From Actinoplanes sandaracinus (lineage in GTDB: Bacteria > Actinomycetota > Actinomycetes > Mycobacteriales > Micromonosporaceae): 64,000 bases of DNA. Below the pieces are notes generated by a model. The model was not told the DNA's origin and searched no databases. It worked only from the letters and a program-made list of their open reading frames with translations. Of the stretch, positions 25,944 to 35,029 are shown piece by piece; the first letter of the stretch is position 1; every line of letters starts with the position of its first letter. The translations under genes were made by a program, and so were the position numbers. The stretch lies in NCBI RefSeq assembly GCF_030009775.1, contig NZ_JASCTH010000011.1, forward strand, positions 1-64,000, written 5' to 3'.

Positions 25944-27254
25944 CTAGATGGGCAGTGCTGCCGTGAGCCGCGTTCCCGCGCCGTCCGGGCTGTCCACCGA
26001 GAGCACCCCGCCGGCGGCTCGCACCCGGTCGTCCAGCCCGGCGAGGCCGTGGCCCTTGGCCAGGCTCGCGCCGCCCACCCCGTCATCGGCGACCGTGACG
26101 ATCAGGCCGGTGGCGATCCGCTGCACGCTGACCTGCACCTCGCTGGCGTGGCTGTGCTTGGCCACGTTGGTGAGCGCCTCGGCCACCACGAAGTAGGCGG
26201 TCGACTCGACGGCCGGTTCCAGCCGGTCCAGCGGCGGCGCGTCCAGATCGACCGGGACCGTGCAGCGGCCGGCCAGCGCGGTCAGCGCCGCTCGCAGTCC
26301 CCGGTCCACCAGGATCGGCGGGGCGATGCCGCGGGACAGGGCGCGCAGTTCGTCGAGGGTCTCCCGGGTCTGTGAGAGGGCCTCGGCCACGATCACCCGA
26401 GCCCGCTCCGGGTCGTCGTTGAACTGCTGCTCGGCCCGGCCCAGGTCCATGGCGAGCCGGACCAGCCGCTGCTGCGGACCGTCGTGGATGTCACGTTCCA
26501 GCTTGCGCAGCGCCACCGCCTCGGCGGACACGGCCGCCGCCTTCTGGCTCCGGGCCACGTCACGGGCCTCCTCCGCCGCGGTCACCTGCTGCCGCAACTC
26601 GTGGACGCCGTTCAGCATGCCGTGGGCGAAGTACGCCTCGGCCAGCGCCGCGGCCCGGACCACCGGGAAGAGGGTGACAGCGAAGAACAGGCCGATGCTG
26701 ACGTTGAAGAGCATCCGCACGAAGACGGTGTCCTCGTAGCCGAGCAGCTCGTGCAGCCCGGTGTTGTCCGGCGGGTTCGGTATCGCCCAGTCGTAGAGGG
26801 GGTAGGTGAGACCGGCCAGGGTCCCGGCCCACCAGGTGAGGACGAAGCAGAACGCCAGAGTGCTCGGGATGAAGCGGAACATGCCGTGCACCATGTCGAG
26901 CCAGGCCTGCCCGTCGGCCAGCGAGATGAAGGTCCGGCGGACCAGCCCTTGCGCCTCGGCCGTCCGGTAGACCGGGTGCGGCACCTTGCGGCCCAGCACC
27001 GGCCCGATCCGGGCCCGCTCCACCACGGCGAAGCCGCGGGACAGCATCAGCGTGCCGACCAGGATCGGCAGGCCGACCCAGATGATCGCGGTGCCGATGC
27101 CCACCGCGAACCCGGTGAGGGCGACGACCAGGGTCACCAGCCCCAGCGGGAAACCGAAGAACACGTACTGCGTATCGATGCCCAGCTGGCGCAGGTGGCG
27201 CCGGGCCGGGCTGCGGGTGGGCCCGGCCTCGGCGTATGTCGTCGTCATACCCAT
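25944..27254 (-). CDS. sensor histidine kinase (HisKA_3 type)
   Basis: A kinase of about 436 residues. The N-terminal 230 residues carry four membrane helices in the actinobacterial putative-sensor layout (FFGFPLGLVTLVVALTGFAV near residue 35). A coiled-coil linker follows, then the HisKA_3 dimerisation helix with phospho-His in LERDIHDGPQQRL. The ATPase domain has the N box AEALTNVAKHS, the G1 box VADDGVGG and the G2 box GHGLAGLDDRV. ATG 27254 and ATG 27248 are both plausible starts. The frame extends far upstream, but antisense to another gene. It forms an operon with the response regulator and the MMPL transporter. Confidence 0.93.
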   Translation of the reverse strand: MGMTTTYAEAGPTRSPARRHLRQLGIDTQYVFFGFPLGLVTLVVALTGFAVGIGTAIIWVGLPILVGTLMLSRGFAVVERARIGPVLGRKVPHPVYRTAEAQGLVRRTFISLADGQAWLDMVHGMFRFIPSTLAFCFVLTWWAGTLAGLTYPLYDWAIPNPPDNTGLHELLGYEDTVFVRMLFNVSIGLFFAVTLFPVVRAAALAEAYFAHGMLNGVHELRQQVTAAEEARDVARSQKAAAVSAEAVALRKLERDIHDGPQQRLVRLAMDLGRAEQQFNDDPERARVIVAEALSQTRETLDELRALSRGIAPPILVDRGLRAALTALAGRCTVPVDLDAPPLDRLEPAVESTAYFVVAEALTNVAKHSHASEVQVSVQRIATGLIVTVADDGVGGASLAKGHGLAGLDDRVRAAGGVLSVDSPDGAGTRLTAALPI

Positions 27255-27319
27255 GAAACTAGGCATCGGCGCCCACCCTCGCGATCCCGCAGGCCGCCCA
27301 CCCGAAGGTCGGGTTATCC

Positions 27320-29629
27320 CTACCCTCGTAATTCGTAGACGGTGGCCGTGTCGCCGGTGAAGCGGACGTCGGCCACCCGGGCCAGGCCCGGCGCCACAGG
27401 TCCGGCGCGGGTGTCGGCGAGGAGCCACCGGACGCCGTGCTCGTCCCGCAGCCGGGCGACGTCCACCAAACCGGCCTCCCGGAAGACCCGCTCGTTGAGG
27501 GCGAAGACCTCCGGGTACGGCGCCGGCTGATAGGTGTAGCTCAGCCCGCCGGTCCCGTGCGCGGCCACCGCCTGATCGGCGTATCCCCAGCTCTCGACGA
27601 GGGTCCGGCGCCCGCCGAGCCCGGCCACCCAGAACGCCCGGGCGTTGCACCTGTCGGCGGCGTCGATCGGCACGCAGTGCACGTTGGTGGCGATCACGTC
27701 GTCCGCCCCCGCGTTGTCCTCCAGCCACAGCGCGGCACGCATCTCCCCTGCGGTGACGACCGAGGGGGACATCTTCACCGCCGCGGGCGGTACGGTGACC
27801 GCCCGGCCGAACAGCAGGTACGCCCCGTTCCCCAGGGCACCTCCGGCGACCGCGGCGATCAGCAGCACGGGGAGCGCCCGGACCGCCCGGGACCGCCGCG
27901 CGAGCACCCCGGCCAGCACCGCCACCGCGACCACCGCGGCCGTCAGGAGCACCGGAGCGGCCAGCGACCACGCCCAGCCGGCCATGGTGTGGCGGGCCGG
28001 CGGGCCGATCTCCGGGCCGAGAACCTGCCAGGCCGCGCCGGCCGCCGCCGCGGCCAGCGGGATCCGCCAGTTCCGGACGCGGTCGGCGAGCGCCCAGGCG
28101 GTCAGCACCCCGGCCGCCGGCATCACACCGAAATAGAAGTAGCCCTGGCTCAGCGACGGATGCGCGAACAGCCACAGCCCACCCGTACCGGCGACGACGA
28201 CGCCGCCGAGAAGCCAGCGTGCCGGATCGGCGCCGGCCGGGCTCTGCGGGGAGCGCGGCGGCAGGACCAGGCCGATCAGGCGCGGCGCCTGCATCAGCAC
28301 CCACCAGCCCACCAGCCCGGCGACGAACGCCCAGCCGGCCACGCCCGCGGTCACCATGCCCGGCAGCAGGAGACCGTCCAGGCCCAGGCCGTCTCCCGCG
28401 CCGAGCGTCTTGTTGTAGGGCGTCACCCAGCGCAGCACCTGGAGCGGTTGCACGGCCAGCGTGCCGGCCCCGCCTCCGGCGAAGAGCCGGAAGCCCAGCA
28501 GGATCCCGAGGACGATGCTCCCGAGCAGGCCCACCGCGACCCACGGGATCCGGCGGCGCTGCCGGAACAGCACCAGCCCGGCCAGGCCGATGCCGGCGGC
28601 CAGCGGCGGCAGCACGCTCGACTTGGCGCCGGCGCAGACCAGGGCCAGGACCGGCGTCATCGCCCAGGCCCAGCGCAACGGACGCCCGCGCAGGGCTTCC
28701 AGCGCTATCAGGGTGAAGAGACCGATCAGCGGCATGGCGTACGTCTGCGACGGGCTGACCAGCGACACCGGCAGCCCGCTGATCGCCGGCGCGGTGGGGC
28801 TGCCCAGGGTGAGGGCGTGGCCGACGAAGCCGAGGGCGGCGGCCAGCGCACCGGCCTGCCAGCTCCCGCTCGCCGCGCGCCCGACAGCCGCGAAGACGAC
28901 CGCCGCGGTGGCGGCCATCGGCAGCACCCAGAGCCGTAGCAGCACGGTGGCCGCCGGAATGTCGGTGATCATGCTGGCCGCGGCCATGTCGGCGTCGGAG
29001 AGGTAGTGGTATCGCAGCTCGTCCCCGGCGAGCTGGGGCACCTGGAACGGCATCGAGCGGGTCATCTCGTGCACGAGCGCCAGGTGGTAGTAGAGGTCCT
29101 GGTAGATGACCCCGGTGGCGGGCGGCAGCGGGGTGTTCTCGAACACCGTCACGCCCCACACCGCGATCATCACCAGCACCGCGGCCACCGACCACGACCA
29201 GGCCAGGGGCAGCGGGGTGGGGTCGGCGATCCGCACACACCGCCGGAGTTTCGGCACCGCCAGGAAGAGCACGAGGATCAGGGCCGGCCATGCGGGCAGC
29301 AGCGCCTGCAGCCCGGTGGCCGCGGCCAGCGCCCAGCCGGCCACCATGACGAGCAGGCCGGTGGCCGCGCCCAGTCCCAGATCCTCCGGCCAGTTGCCCC
29401 GGCTGCCGTAGAGCGCACGGAGGACCAGGGTGCCCGGCAGCACCACGGCGAACAGGAAGTAGAGGCCGTAGATCGCGATCTGCCGGTCCGGGGTGCCCGT
29501 CCCGTGCAGGACCCCGGCGGCGGCGAGCGCCGGGAAGATCCACGGCAGCAGGCGCCAGCACGAGCGGCCACCGGACCGAGGGCCGACCGGAGCCCGATCC
29601 GCGTCCGGCGGGCTCAGCACGGCGGTCAC
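27320..29629 (-). CDS. polytopic GT-C-like membrane glycosyltransferase
   Basis: A 769-residue protein with about 13-15 transmembrane helices and an extracytoplasmic C-terminal domain of about 180 residues that begins after the last helix. The first large outer loop has YQDLYYHLALVHE, the acidic/His-bearing loop typical of GT-C enzymes that use polyprenyl-phosphate sugars. GTG 29629 overlaps the stop of the GtrB-like gene by 4 nt. The natural model is that GtrB makes a polyprenyl-phosphate sugar and this protein transfers it to an exported acceptor. It is the last gene of the seven-gene acyl/glycan chain. An O-antigen-polymerase-like role is the alternative. Confidence 0.75.
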   Translation of the reverse strand: MTAVLSPPDADRAPVGPRSGGRSCWRLLPWIFPALAAAGVLHGTGTPDRQIAIYGLYFLFAVVLPGTLVLRALYGSRGNWPEDLGLGAATGLLVMVAGWALAAATGLQALLPAWPALILVLFLAVPKLRRCVRIADPTPLPLAWSWSVAAVLVMIAVWGVTVFENTPLPPATGVIYQDLYYHLALVHEMTRSMPFQVPQLAGDELRYHYLSDADMAAASMITDIPAATVLLRLWVLPMAATAAVVFAAVGRAASGSWQAGALAAALGFVGHALTLGSPTAPAISGLPVSLVSPSQTYAMPLIGLFTLIALEALRGRPLRWAWAMTPVLALVCAGAKSSVLPPLAAGIGLAGLVLFRQRRRIPWVAVGLLGSIVLGILLGFRLFAGGGAGTLAVQPLQVLRWVTPYNKTLGAGDGLGLDGLLLPGMVTAGVAGWAFVAGLVGWWVLMQAPRLIGLVLPPRSPQSPAGADPARWLLGGVVVAGTGGLWLFAHPSLSQGYFYFGVMPAAGVLTAWALADRVRNWRIPLAAAAAGAAWQVLGPEIGPPARHTMAGWAWSLAAPVLLTAAVVAVAVLAGVLARRSRAVRALPVLLIAAVAGGALGNGAYLLFGRAVTVPPAAVKMSPSVVTAGEMRAALWLEDNAGADDVIATNVHCVPIDAADRCNARAFWVAGLGGRRTLVESWGYADQAVAAHGTGGLSYTYQPAPYPEVFALNERVFREAGLVDVARLRDEHGVRWLLADTRAGPVAPGLARVADVRFTGDTATVYELRG

Positions 29630-30615
29630 GGCATGGTCGCCGGGGTGCGCTGCGCGGGAACGGCAGAGGCCGCCGCAGACGTGTCGGCGGAGTCCGATCC
29701 GATGTGGAACGCCGGGCGGTTCTGCAGGGTGCGGTAGATCCGGGCCACGTACTCGCCGAGCAGACCGAGACAGATCAGCTGCACCGCCGCGAACAGCAGC
29801 ACCGCCAGGAACAGCGAGGTCCAGCCCGGGATCACCGTGCCGTTGGCCCACACCACCAGGCCGAAGACCATCGCGACCAGGGACGCGGTGAAGGCCGCCA
29901 TGCCGAGCCAGGTGGCCAGCCGCAGCGGGGCGGCGGTGAAGTCGGCGGTGCTGTCCCAGGCCAGGGCGACCATCTTGCGCAGCGGGTACTTCGTCTCGCC
30001 GGCGGCACGGCGCTCCCGGGTGTAGCTGACCGAACCCGAGGAGAAGCCGAGCGACGGGATCAGCAGCCGGTAGACCGGCACCCGCTCCGGCATCCGGCGC
30101 AGCACGTCCACCACCGAGCGGCTGACCAGGCGGAAGTCACCGGCCTGCGAGGGCAGGTCGGGGCCGACGATGCGGCGCATGAGCCGGTAGTACAACCCGG
30201 CGGTGTTCCGTTTGAACGGGGTGTCGGTGGCGCGGTCGCCGCGTACGCCGTACACCACGTCGAGGTTCTTCTCGCGGGCCAGGCGCAGCATGTCGCCGAT
30301 GCTCTCCGGCGGGTCCTGGAGGTCGGCGTCGATGCTGACCACCCAGCCGCCGCGGGACCGGTGCAGCCCGGCGGTGAGGGCCGCCTGGTGGCCGCTGTTG
30401 CGCCGGAGCCGGATCAACCGCAAGTGCGGCCACTCGATCCGCAGATCGTCGACGAGGCTCGCCGTGCCGTCGGCACTGCCGTCGTCGACCGCGACGACCT
30501 CGTACGACACGCCGAGCGCGTCGAGCGCCGGGCGCAACCGCGCGACGAGGGCCGGGAGCACCGCCTCCTCGTTGTACATCGGGATGACGACGGAGAGCTC
30601 CGGAACGCCGGACAT
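29626..30615 (-). CDS. GtrB/DPM1-like polyprenyl-phosphate glycosyltransferase
   Basis: A 329-residue GT2 enzyme with a C-terminal membrane anchor. The catalytic domain has LSVVIPMYNEEAVLPALV, VAVDDGSADGT, the metal-binding SIDADLQDPPE and the acceptor-site QAGDFRLVSR. Two membrane helices lie at about residues 230-295, with the sequence LGLLGEYVARIY after the second. This is the pattern of bactoprenol glucosyl- or mannosyltransferases. It should load a sugar from UDP- or GDP-sugar onto undecaprenyl phosphate at the inner face of the membrane. Its start overlaps the LuxC-like gene stop by one base. Confidence 0.92.
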   Translation of the reverse strand: MSGVPELSVVIPMYNEEAVLPALVARLRPALDALGVSYEVVAVDDGSADGTASLVDDLRIEWPHLRLIRLRRNSGHQAALTAGLHRSRGGWVVSIDADLQDPPESIGDMLRLAREKNLDVVYGVRGDRATDTPFKRNTAGLYYRLMRRIVGPDLPSQAGDFRLVSRSVVDVLRRMPERVPVYRLLIPSLGFSSGSVSYTRERRAAGETKYPLRKMVALAWDSTADFTAAPLRLATWLGMAAFTASLVAMVFGLVVWANGTVIPGWTSLFLAVLLFAAVQLICLGLLGEYVARIYRTLQNRPAFHIGSDSADTSAAASAVPAQRTPATMP

Positions 30616-31808
30616 CAGGTCACCTTCAGCGTGGTCAGGCGGGTGAACTCGCCGGGCAGGTCGTACCCGTCCCAGATCGCGCCGAAGGTGAGCGCCGAGC
30701 CGAACGGAACGATGCGGTCCACGCCACGGCCGCCCAGCTCGACGGCGAAGGCGCCGAGCTCGGCCGGGGTGAATCCGAAGTGGCTGACCGTCTGGTCCTG
30801 CCGGTTCATCGCCGGGGCCAGGCCGAGCAGCGAGTCCACCTCGGCGAACGGGAACGCGCCCGCGCCGATCCAGCGGCGTGGCGCCCGCTCGGCGCCGGCC
30901 AGGGTCACCGCGGTCACCCGGTTGTCGGGGAAGTCGAGGGCCGTCGCCGCGCCGGTGGCGGCCAGCTCGTACGCGTTGACCCTCTTCTCCACCGCCATCG
31001 CCGGGTCCACGGTCCAGCCGCGCCGGTCGACTACGTCGAGCAGCAGCTGCAGGAACTCCGCCCGCAGCTCGGCAGCCTCGGTTCCGCGGCCCCCGACCAG
31101 GAACACGGTCCGCGGCGAGGAACAGGCGGCCTGGTCGAACCAGTAGGCGTCGTTGGCGAACCCGACGACGGCGGCTCTGCGGGCGGCCGGGTCGGCGGCC
31201 CGCCAGCCGGGCACCGACAGCACCGCCCAGGACGTGCGGTCCGGGAAGGTGAGGTCCCGGGCGGACGGCCGCAGCGGGAGCTTGCGGATGGTGTCCACCG
31301 CCGTGTCGCCGCCCCAGATGACCCGCAGGTCACACCACTTGCTGAGGGCCGCGGTGACGGTGTCGTCGTAGCCGTAGGTGACCATCCGCTGGGTCCGCGC
31401 GATCACCGGATCGGCCGGGGTCTCCCGCAGCGCCTCCAGGATCACCTCGGCCGCGCCCGCGGAACGGGACGAGATGCGCACCACGTTGTGGTTGCCGGCC
31501 AGCGCCGAGATCGCCCACGAGTAGACGAAGATCGTGTCCACATTGGCGGGCGGCAGATGGAACACGTTGCCGCGGGGGAAGACCAGGGCGTCCTGCCGCT
31601 GGGTCATCCGGTCCACCGACCGTTTCAGCTCCGCCGGCCGCAGGAAGTAACCGAGGGAGCCGAGCTCCGGGTGCCGCCGGGCGACCGCCGGGGCGAGCAG
31701 TCTCCGGGCCAGGCCCGAGAGGAACTCGACGACCCTCGGGTCACCGACGGCGAGCCGGTCGCCGGAGGGCGTGGTGAGGTCGCCCTCGACCCCGAATCGA
31801 AACCTCAT
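30615..31808 (-). CDS. LuxC-like acyl-CoA/acyl-protein reductase
   Basis: A 397-residue enzyme of the LuxC family, an aldehyde-dehydrogenase-like fold that reduces an activated acyl group to an aldehyde with NADPH. The nucleophile is Cys229 in FDQAACSSPRTVF, matching the LuxC consensus. NVFHLPPANVDTIFVYSW and GGDTAVDTIRKLP are further family blocks. Its ATG overlaps the LuxE-like gene stop by 4 nt, as expected for partners in a reductase complex. There is no luciferase gene (luxA or luxB) nearby, so it is not a bioluminescence operon. The product is more likely to feed glycan or lipid decoration. Confidence 0.88.
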   Translation of the reverse strand: MRFRFGVEGDLTTPSGDRLAVGDPRVVEFLSGLARRLLAPAVARRHPELGSLGYFLRPAELKRSVDRMTQRQDALVFPRGNVFHLPPANVDTIFVYSWAISALAGNHNVVRISSRSAGAAEVILEALRETPADPVIARTQRMVTYGYDDTVTAALSKWCDLRVIWGGDTAVDTIRKLPLRPSARDLTFPDRTSWAVLSVPGWRAADPAARRAAVVGFANDAYWFDQAACSSPRTVFLVGGRGTEAAELRAEFLQLLLDVVDRRGWTVDPAMAVEKRVNAYELAATGAATALDFPDNRVTAVTLAGAERAPRRWIGAGAFPFAEVDSLLGLAPAMNRQDQTVSHFGFTPAELGAFAVELGGRGVDRIVPFGSALTFGAIWDGYDLPGEFTRLTTLKVT

Positions 31809-32839
31809 GCGGCACCCCGGTACGTGTCCGAACAGCCCCGGGCCTCGGCGCGCGGCAGCCGGCCGAGCACCGAGAACCGCTTGCCGGGCCAGTCGCCGTC
31901 GTCGATCCCGTGCACCACGCCGAGATCCTCGGTGAGCAGCACGTGGCCGGGGTACGAGGTGGGCAGCGTGCTCACGACCTCCAGAAGTCCCGGTTCGCCG
32001 GGCGGGAGCTCGGCCCAGGTCTCCGGATCACGAACCACGACGTCCGCGAAGTCCGGGCAGTACAGCGAGCCACCGTTCGGGCCTTCAAGAAAGATCGTTC
32101 CGATCTGCTCGACCATGCCGTAGTAGTTGTGCACCCGGGTGAGCCCGACCCGCCTCAGCCGGTCACGGAACTCCTCCGGTGAGACGGCCTGGTCGATCAG
32201 CTTCTTCCAGCCGCCGGAGTGGATCAGGATGCCGTTGCTCAGGTCCAGCCCGTGCGCGAGCGCGACCTCGTAGAGGTGCAGCCAGACCAGGAAGGTGAAC
32301 CCGAAGATCAGGAACGGCTGGTCGCCGTGCTTGTCGAGGAAACCGCGGATCGCCCCGAGATCGACCTCGCCGTCGTGGTCGAGCGCCCAGACGTGGTCGC
32401 GCCCGAAGGTCGACATGCCGAGCACGCCGGCGCCGCGGGCGCTGAACGAACGGCGGTCCTTGAGCATCGCCTTCGTGTCGACCAGCAGCATCGGCAGCCG
32501 CTTGGAGCCGAGCACGGTCTGCACGGTGGCGGCGAGACGCCGCTGCTGTTCGGCCGCGGCGGCCTTGTCCAGGTGGATCCGGCTGACGTCGCCGGTGGTG
32601 CCGCTGGACGTGAGGACCTTGAACACCTCGTCGTCCGGGATGCACTTCAGCTCCAGCGTCTTGAACAGCCGGACCGGCAGCCAGGGCAGGTCGGCGATGC
32701 TCGACGCCGAGGTGAAACCGGAGGCCGACAGGATGCGATCGTACGGCTCACACCGTGCCCGGTGGTGCTCGGTCAGCGCCGACAGCTCCTTGACCAGCTG
32801 CTCTTCCTTGGAAGCCTGCGACAGGGTGAAGACACTCAC
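31805..32839 (-). CDS. LuxE-like acyl-protein synthetase
   Basis: A 344-residue member of the ANL/LuxE family. The adenylate loop is SSGTTG at residues 78-83. The core has LVDTKAMLKD, FGFTFLVWLHLYE and a GMVEQIGTIF strand. The C-terminal RGCSDTY carries Cys336, the position acylated in LuxE. LuxE activates a fatty acid as acyl-AMP and passes it through its cysteine to LuxC. It overlaps both neighbours by 4 nt, with the acyl ligase upstream and the LuxC-like reductase downstream. The natural acyl chain cannot be told from sequence. Confidence 0.88.
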   Translation of the reverse strand: MSVFTLSQASKEEQLVKELSALTEHHRARCEPYDRILSASGFTSASSIADLPWLPVRLFKTLELKCIPDDEVFKVLTSSGTTGDVSRIHLDKAAAAEQQRRLAATVQTVLGSKRLPMLLVDTKAMLKDRRSFSARGAGVLGMSTFGRDHVWALDHDGEVDLGAIRGFLDKHGDQPFLIFGFTFLVWLHLYEVALAHGLDLSNGILIHSGGWKKLIDQAVSPEEFRDRLRRVGLTRVHNYYGMVEQIGTIFLEGPNGGSLYCPDFADVVVRDPETWAELPPGEPGLLEVVSTLPTSYPGHVLLTEDLGVVHGIDDGDWPGKRFSVLGRLPRAEARGCSDTYRGAA

Positions 32840-34062
32840 AGCGACGCCTCCAGGGCGCGGTAGTCGGTCTTGCCGTTGGCCAGCAGGGGCAGCGCCTCGA
32901 TCGTGCGCACGTCCACCCCGGTGACGTGGGTGCCGAGCCAGTCGGCGATCTTGGTGCGCAGCGCGCGGGCCTCGTCGGCGGACAGGTCCTCGGCGAAGAC
33001 GTGCAGTCTGTCGTCGCCGGCCACGGCCGCGACCGGAAACTGCCGCTCCACGTCGTCCAGGTTGATCCGGACGCCGAACACCTTGCCCATCCGTTTCATC
33101 CGGCCGGTGATGAAGAGGAAACCCTCCTCGTCGAGCCGGCCCAGGTCACCGGTGCGCAGGACACCACCCAGATCGTCGCCGCGAGCCAGGTCGGCGGCTG
33201 TTTCGGCGTACCCCATCATGACGTTGGGCCCGTGATAGACGACCTCGCCGTCGTCGGAGACGGTGAAGGCGCCACCCGGCATCGCCTGACCGACCGAGCC
33301 GAGCTTGCGGTCCAGCAGCGCGGAGGGCAGGCACGCCATCCGGGGCGCGGCCTCGGTCTGGCCGTACATCACGAACATCCGGCCGCCGACGGCGTCCATC
33401 CGCCCGGCGAAGTCGGTGACCAGGTCGGTCCGCAGACGGCCGCCGGCCTGCGTGATCGTACGCACGGACGGGTGTTTCGCCGGATCGAAGCGCAGCCGCC
33501 GCAGCATCTCGTACTGGTACGGCACGAACGCCATCGAGGTGACCCGGTGCGCGCCGACCGCGTCCCAGAAGTCCTTCCGCATGAGCCCGGTGCGTTCCAG
33601 TACCACGGTCGCTCCGCGCAGCAGGTGCGAGTGCAACACCGACAGCCCGTACGAGTAGAACAGCGGCAGCGTGGTGATCGCGACGTCGTCGCCGGTGATG
33701 CCGAGGCTCTCCGCGACCTGCCCGGCATTGGCCAGCACCGCCGCCCGGGAGAGCCGCACGAGCTTCGGGTCGCCGGTGGATCCGCTGGTGGTGAGCAGCA
33801 GCGCCAGGTCGGGGTGCACCTCGCCGGTGGTGTACCGCGCGATCAGTCCGGTGTGGTCGGTGTCCGGGTCGAGCAGGACGACCGGCTTCTCCAGCCGCAG
33901 CGCCGCGAGATAGCGGGCCACCGCGGGCACGGTCGCCGGCATCGGCAGGAAGACCAGCGGCTGGTCCTTCAGCGAGGCGGCGGCTGCGTCGATCAGCGCC
34001 GGTGTGAGGGTCTCGCCGGTGGCCGCGTCGACGACCTTCGCGGACGGGTGCAGCAGGTTCAC
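32836..34062 (-). CDS. AMP-dependent acyl ligase (ANL family, compact)
   Basis: A 408-residue adenylating enzyme starting at GTG 34062, which overlaps the FabG-like stop. Motif A3 is TSGSTGDPK at residues 92-100. Further motifs are YGQTEAAPRM, RTGDLGRLDEEGF and a GRMKRMGKVFGVRINLDDVE hinge, and the C-terminal catalytic Lys398 lies in ANGKTDYR. It is shorter than typical acyl-CoA synthetases (about 500), mainly at the N-terminus. The neighbouring acyl carrier protein suggests that it loads an acid onto that ACP rather than, or as well as, CoA (inference). Confidence 0.88.
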   Translation of the reverse strand: MNLLHPSAKVVDAATGETLTPALIDAAAASLKDQPLVFLPMPATVPAVARYLAALRLEKPVVLLDPDTDHTGLIARYTTGEVHPDLALLLTTSGSTGDPKLVRLSRAAVLANAGQVAESLGITGDDVAITTLPLFYSYGLSVLHSHLLRGATVVLERTGLMRKDFWDAVGAHRVTSMAFVPYQYEMLRRLRFDPAKHPSVRTITQAGGRLRTDLVTDFAGRMDAVGGRMFVMYGQTEAAPRMACLPSALLDRKLGSVGQAMPGGAFTVSDDGEVVYHGPNVMMGYAETAADLARGDDLGGVLRTGDLGRLDEEGFLFITGRMKRMGKVFGVRINLDDVERQFPVAAVAGDDRLHVFAEDLSADEARALRTKIADWLGTHVTGVDVRTIEALPLLANGKTDYRALEASL

Positions 34063-34790
34063 GGTGTCAGTCCCCCGTCGACCCCGATCACCTGGCCGGT
34101 GACGAAGCGGGCCTGGTCGGAGAGGAGGAAGGCGATGACGTCGGCGACCTCGTCGGCGGTGCCGAGCCGGCCGAGCGGGGTGTCCGCGATCCGCTCGGCG
34201 CGGCCGGTCGCGTCCAGGGTGTCCAGCATGTCGGTGGTGATGAAGCCGGGCGCGACCGCGTTGACCCGGATGCCCTTCGGCCCGAGTTCCTTGGCCGCGG
34301 ACCTGGTCAAACCGATCACGGCGGCCTTGGAGGCGGCGTAGACGGCCTGACCCGCGACGCCGTGGGCGCCGGTGACCGAGGCGGTCAGCACGACCGACGG
34401 GTTCTGTCCGCGGGCCAGCAGCCGGACGGCGTTCTGGAGGGTGTGTGCGGCGCCGGCCGCGTTCACCGCGAAGAGCCGCTCGATCGTGGCGTCGGGGGTC
34501 ATGCCGAGCATCCCGGCCGCGTGCGTGCCGGCGTTCACCACCAGGGCGTCCAGCCGCTTGAAGGTGTCGAAGGCGAGCCGAGTCAGGGCCTTGCTGGTCG
34601 CCGGGTCGGCGATGTCGCCGGCCGCGTGCAGCACCGTGACACCGAACTCGCCGGACAGCGCTGCCGCCGCCTCGGCGACACCCTCGGCGCCGTGGCCGTG
34701 CAGGACCAGATCGTGCCCCTGCCCGGCGAGGCGACGCGCGGTGGCCCGGCCGATGCCCCGCGACGCCCCGGTGACCAGGGCGACGCTCAC
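34059..34790 (-). CDS. FabG-like 3-oxoacyl-ACP reductase (SDR)
   Basis: A 243-residue short-chain dehydrogenase. The NADP site is TGASRGIG (residues 7-14), NAGTH follows at 86-90, and the catalytic set is Ser138, Tyr151 and Lys155 (YAASK). The C-terminus, TGQVIGVDGGLT, is characteristic of FabG. In this operon it would reduce a 3-oxoacyl group on the adjacent ACP to 3-hydroxyacyl. It is coupled by ATGA overlap to the ACP upstream and by GTGA overlap to the ligase downstream. No ketosynthase lies in the operon. Confidence 0.9.
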   Translation of the reverse strand: MSVALVTGASRGIGRATARRLAGQGHDLVLHGHGAEGVAEAAAALSGEFGVTVLHAAGDIADPATSKALTRLAFDTFKRLDALVVNAGTHAAGMLGMTPDATIERLFAVNAAGAAHTLQNAVRLLARGQNPSVVLTASVTGAHGVAGQAVYAASKAAVIGLTRSAAKELGPKGIRVNAVAPGFITTDMLDTLDATGRAERIADTPLGRLGTADEVADVIAFLLSDQARFVTGQVIGVDGGLTP

Positions 34791-35029
34791 TTGACGTCCA
34801 CCCCGTATTTACCGAGGATTCGCACTGCCTCGGCAAAGCTGGACATATTGATGACATCGTCGGTGTCAATCATTACCGAGAATTCATCTTCGACGGCCGC
34901 GACCAATGACATGTGAGCCAGTGAGTCCCACTTCTCATTGTCCTGGTAGCGCAGTTCATCCACGGGCTCGTCCGCCGGAAGATCGAGCGCGGAACGGAAC
35001 GCCTCGCGTAGTCTCTGCAGCTCAGTCAC
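34787..35029 (-). CDS. acyl carrier protein
   Basis: An 80-residue acidic four-helix protein starting at GTG 35029. The phosphopantetheine attachment site is Ser36 in KWDSLAHMSLV, and EDEFSVMIDTDDVINM follows as the usual helix III region. The base composition is lower in GC than its neighbours, especially near 34850-34930. It is the promoter-proximal gene of the acyl/glycan chain and divergent from pseB. It presumably carries the acyl group handled by the ligase, FabG-like and LuxE/LuxC-like enzymes. Confidence 0.92.
   Translation of the reverse strand: MTELQRLREAFRSALDLPADEPVDELRYQDNEKWDSLAHMSLVAAVEDEFSVMIDTDDVINMSSFAEAVRILGKYGVDVK

Noticed and set aside
27266..29561. Very long minus-strand frame upstream of the histidine kinase
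   Set aside because: It overlaps the GT-C-like gene in another frame on the same strand and has an Arg/Gly-rich shadow translation.
30615..32839. Bioluminescence (lux) operon
   Set aside because: Only LuxC- and LuxE-like genes are present; there is no luciferase alpha/beta or LuxD gene, and the neighbours are glycan genes.
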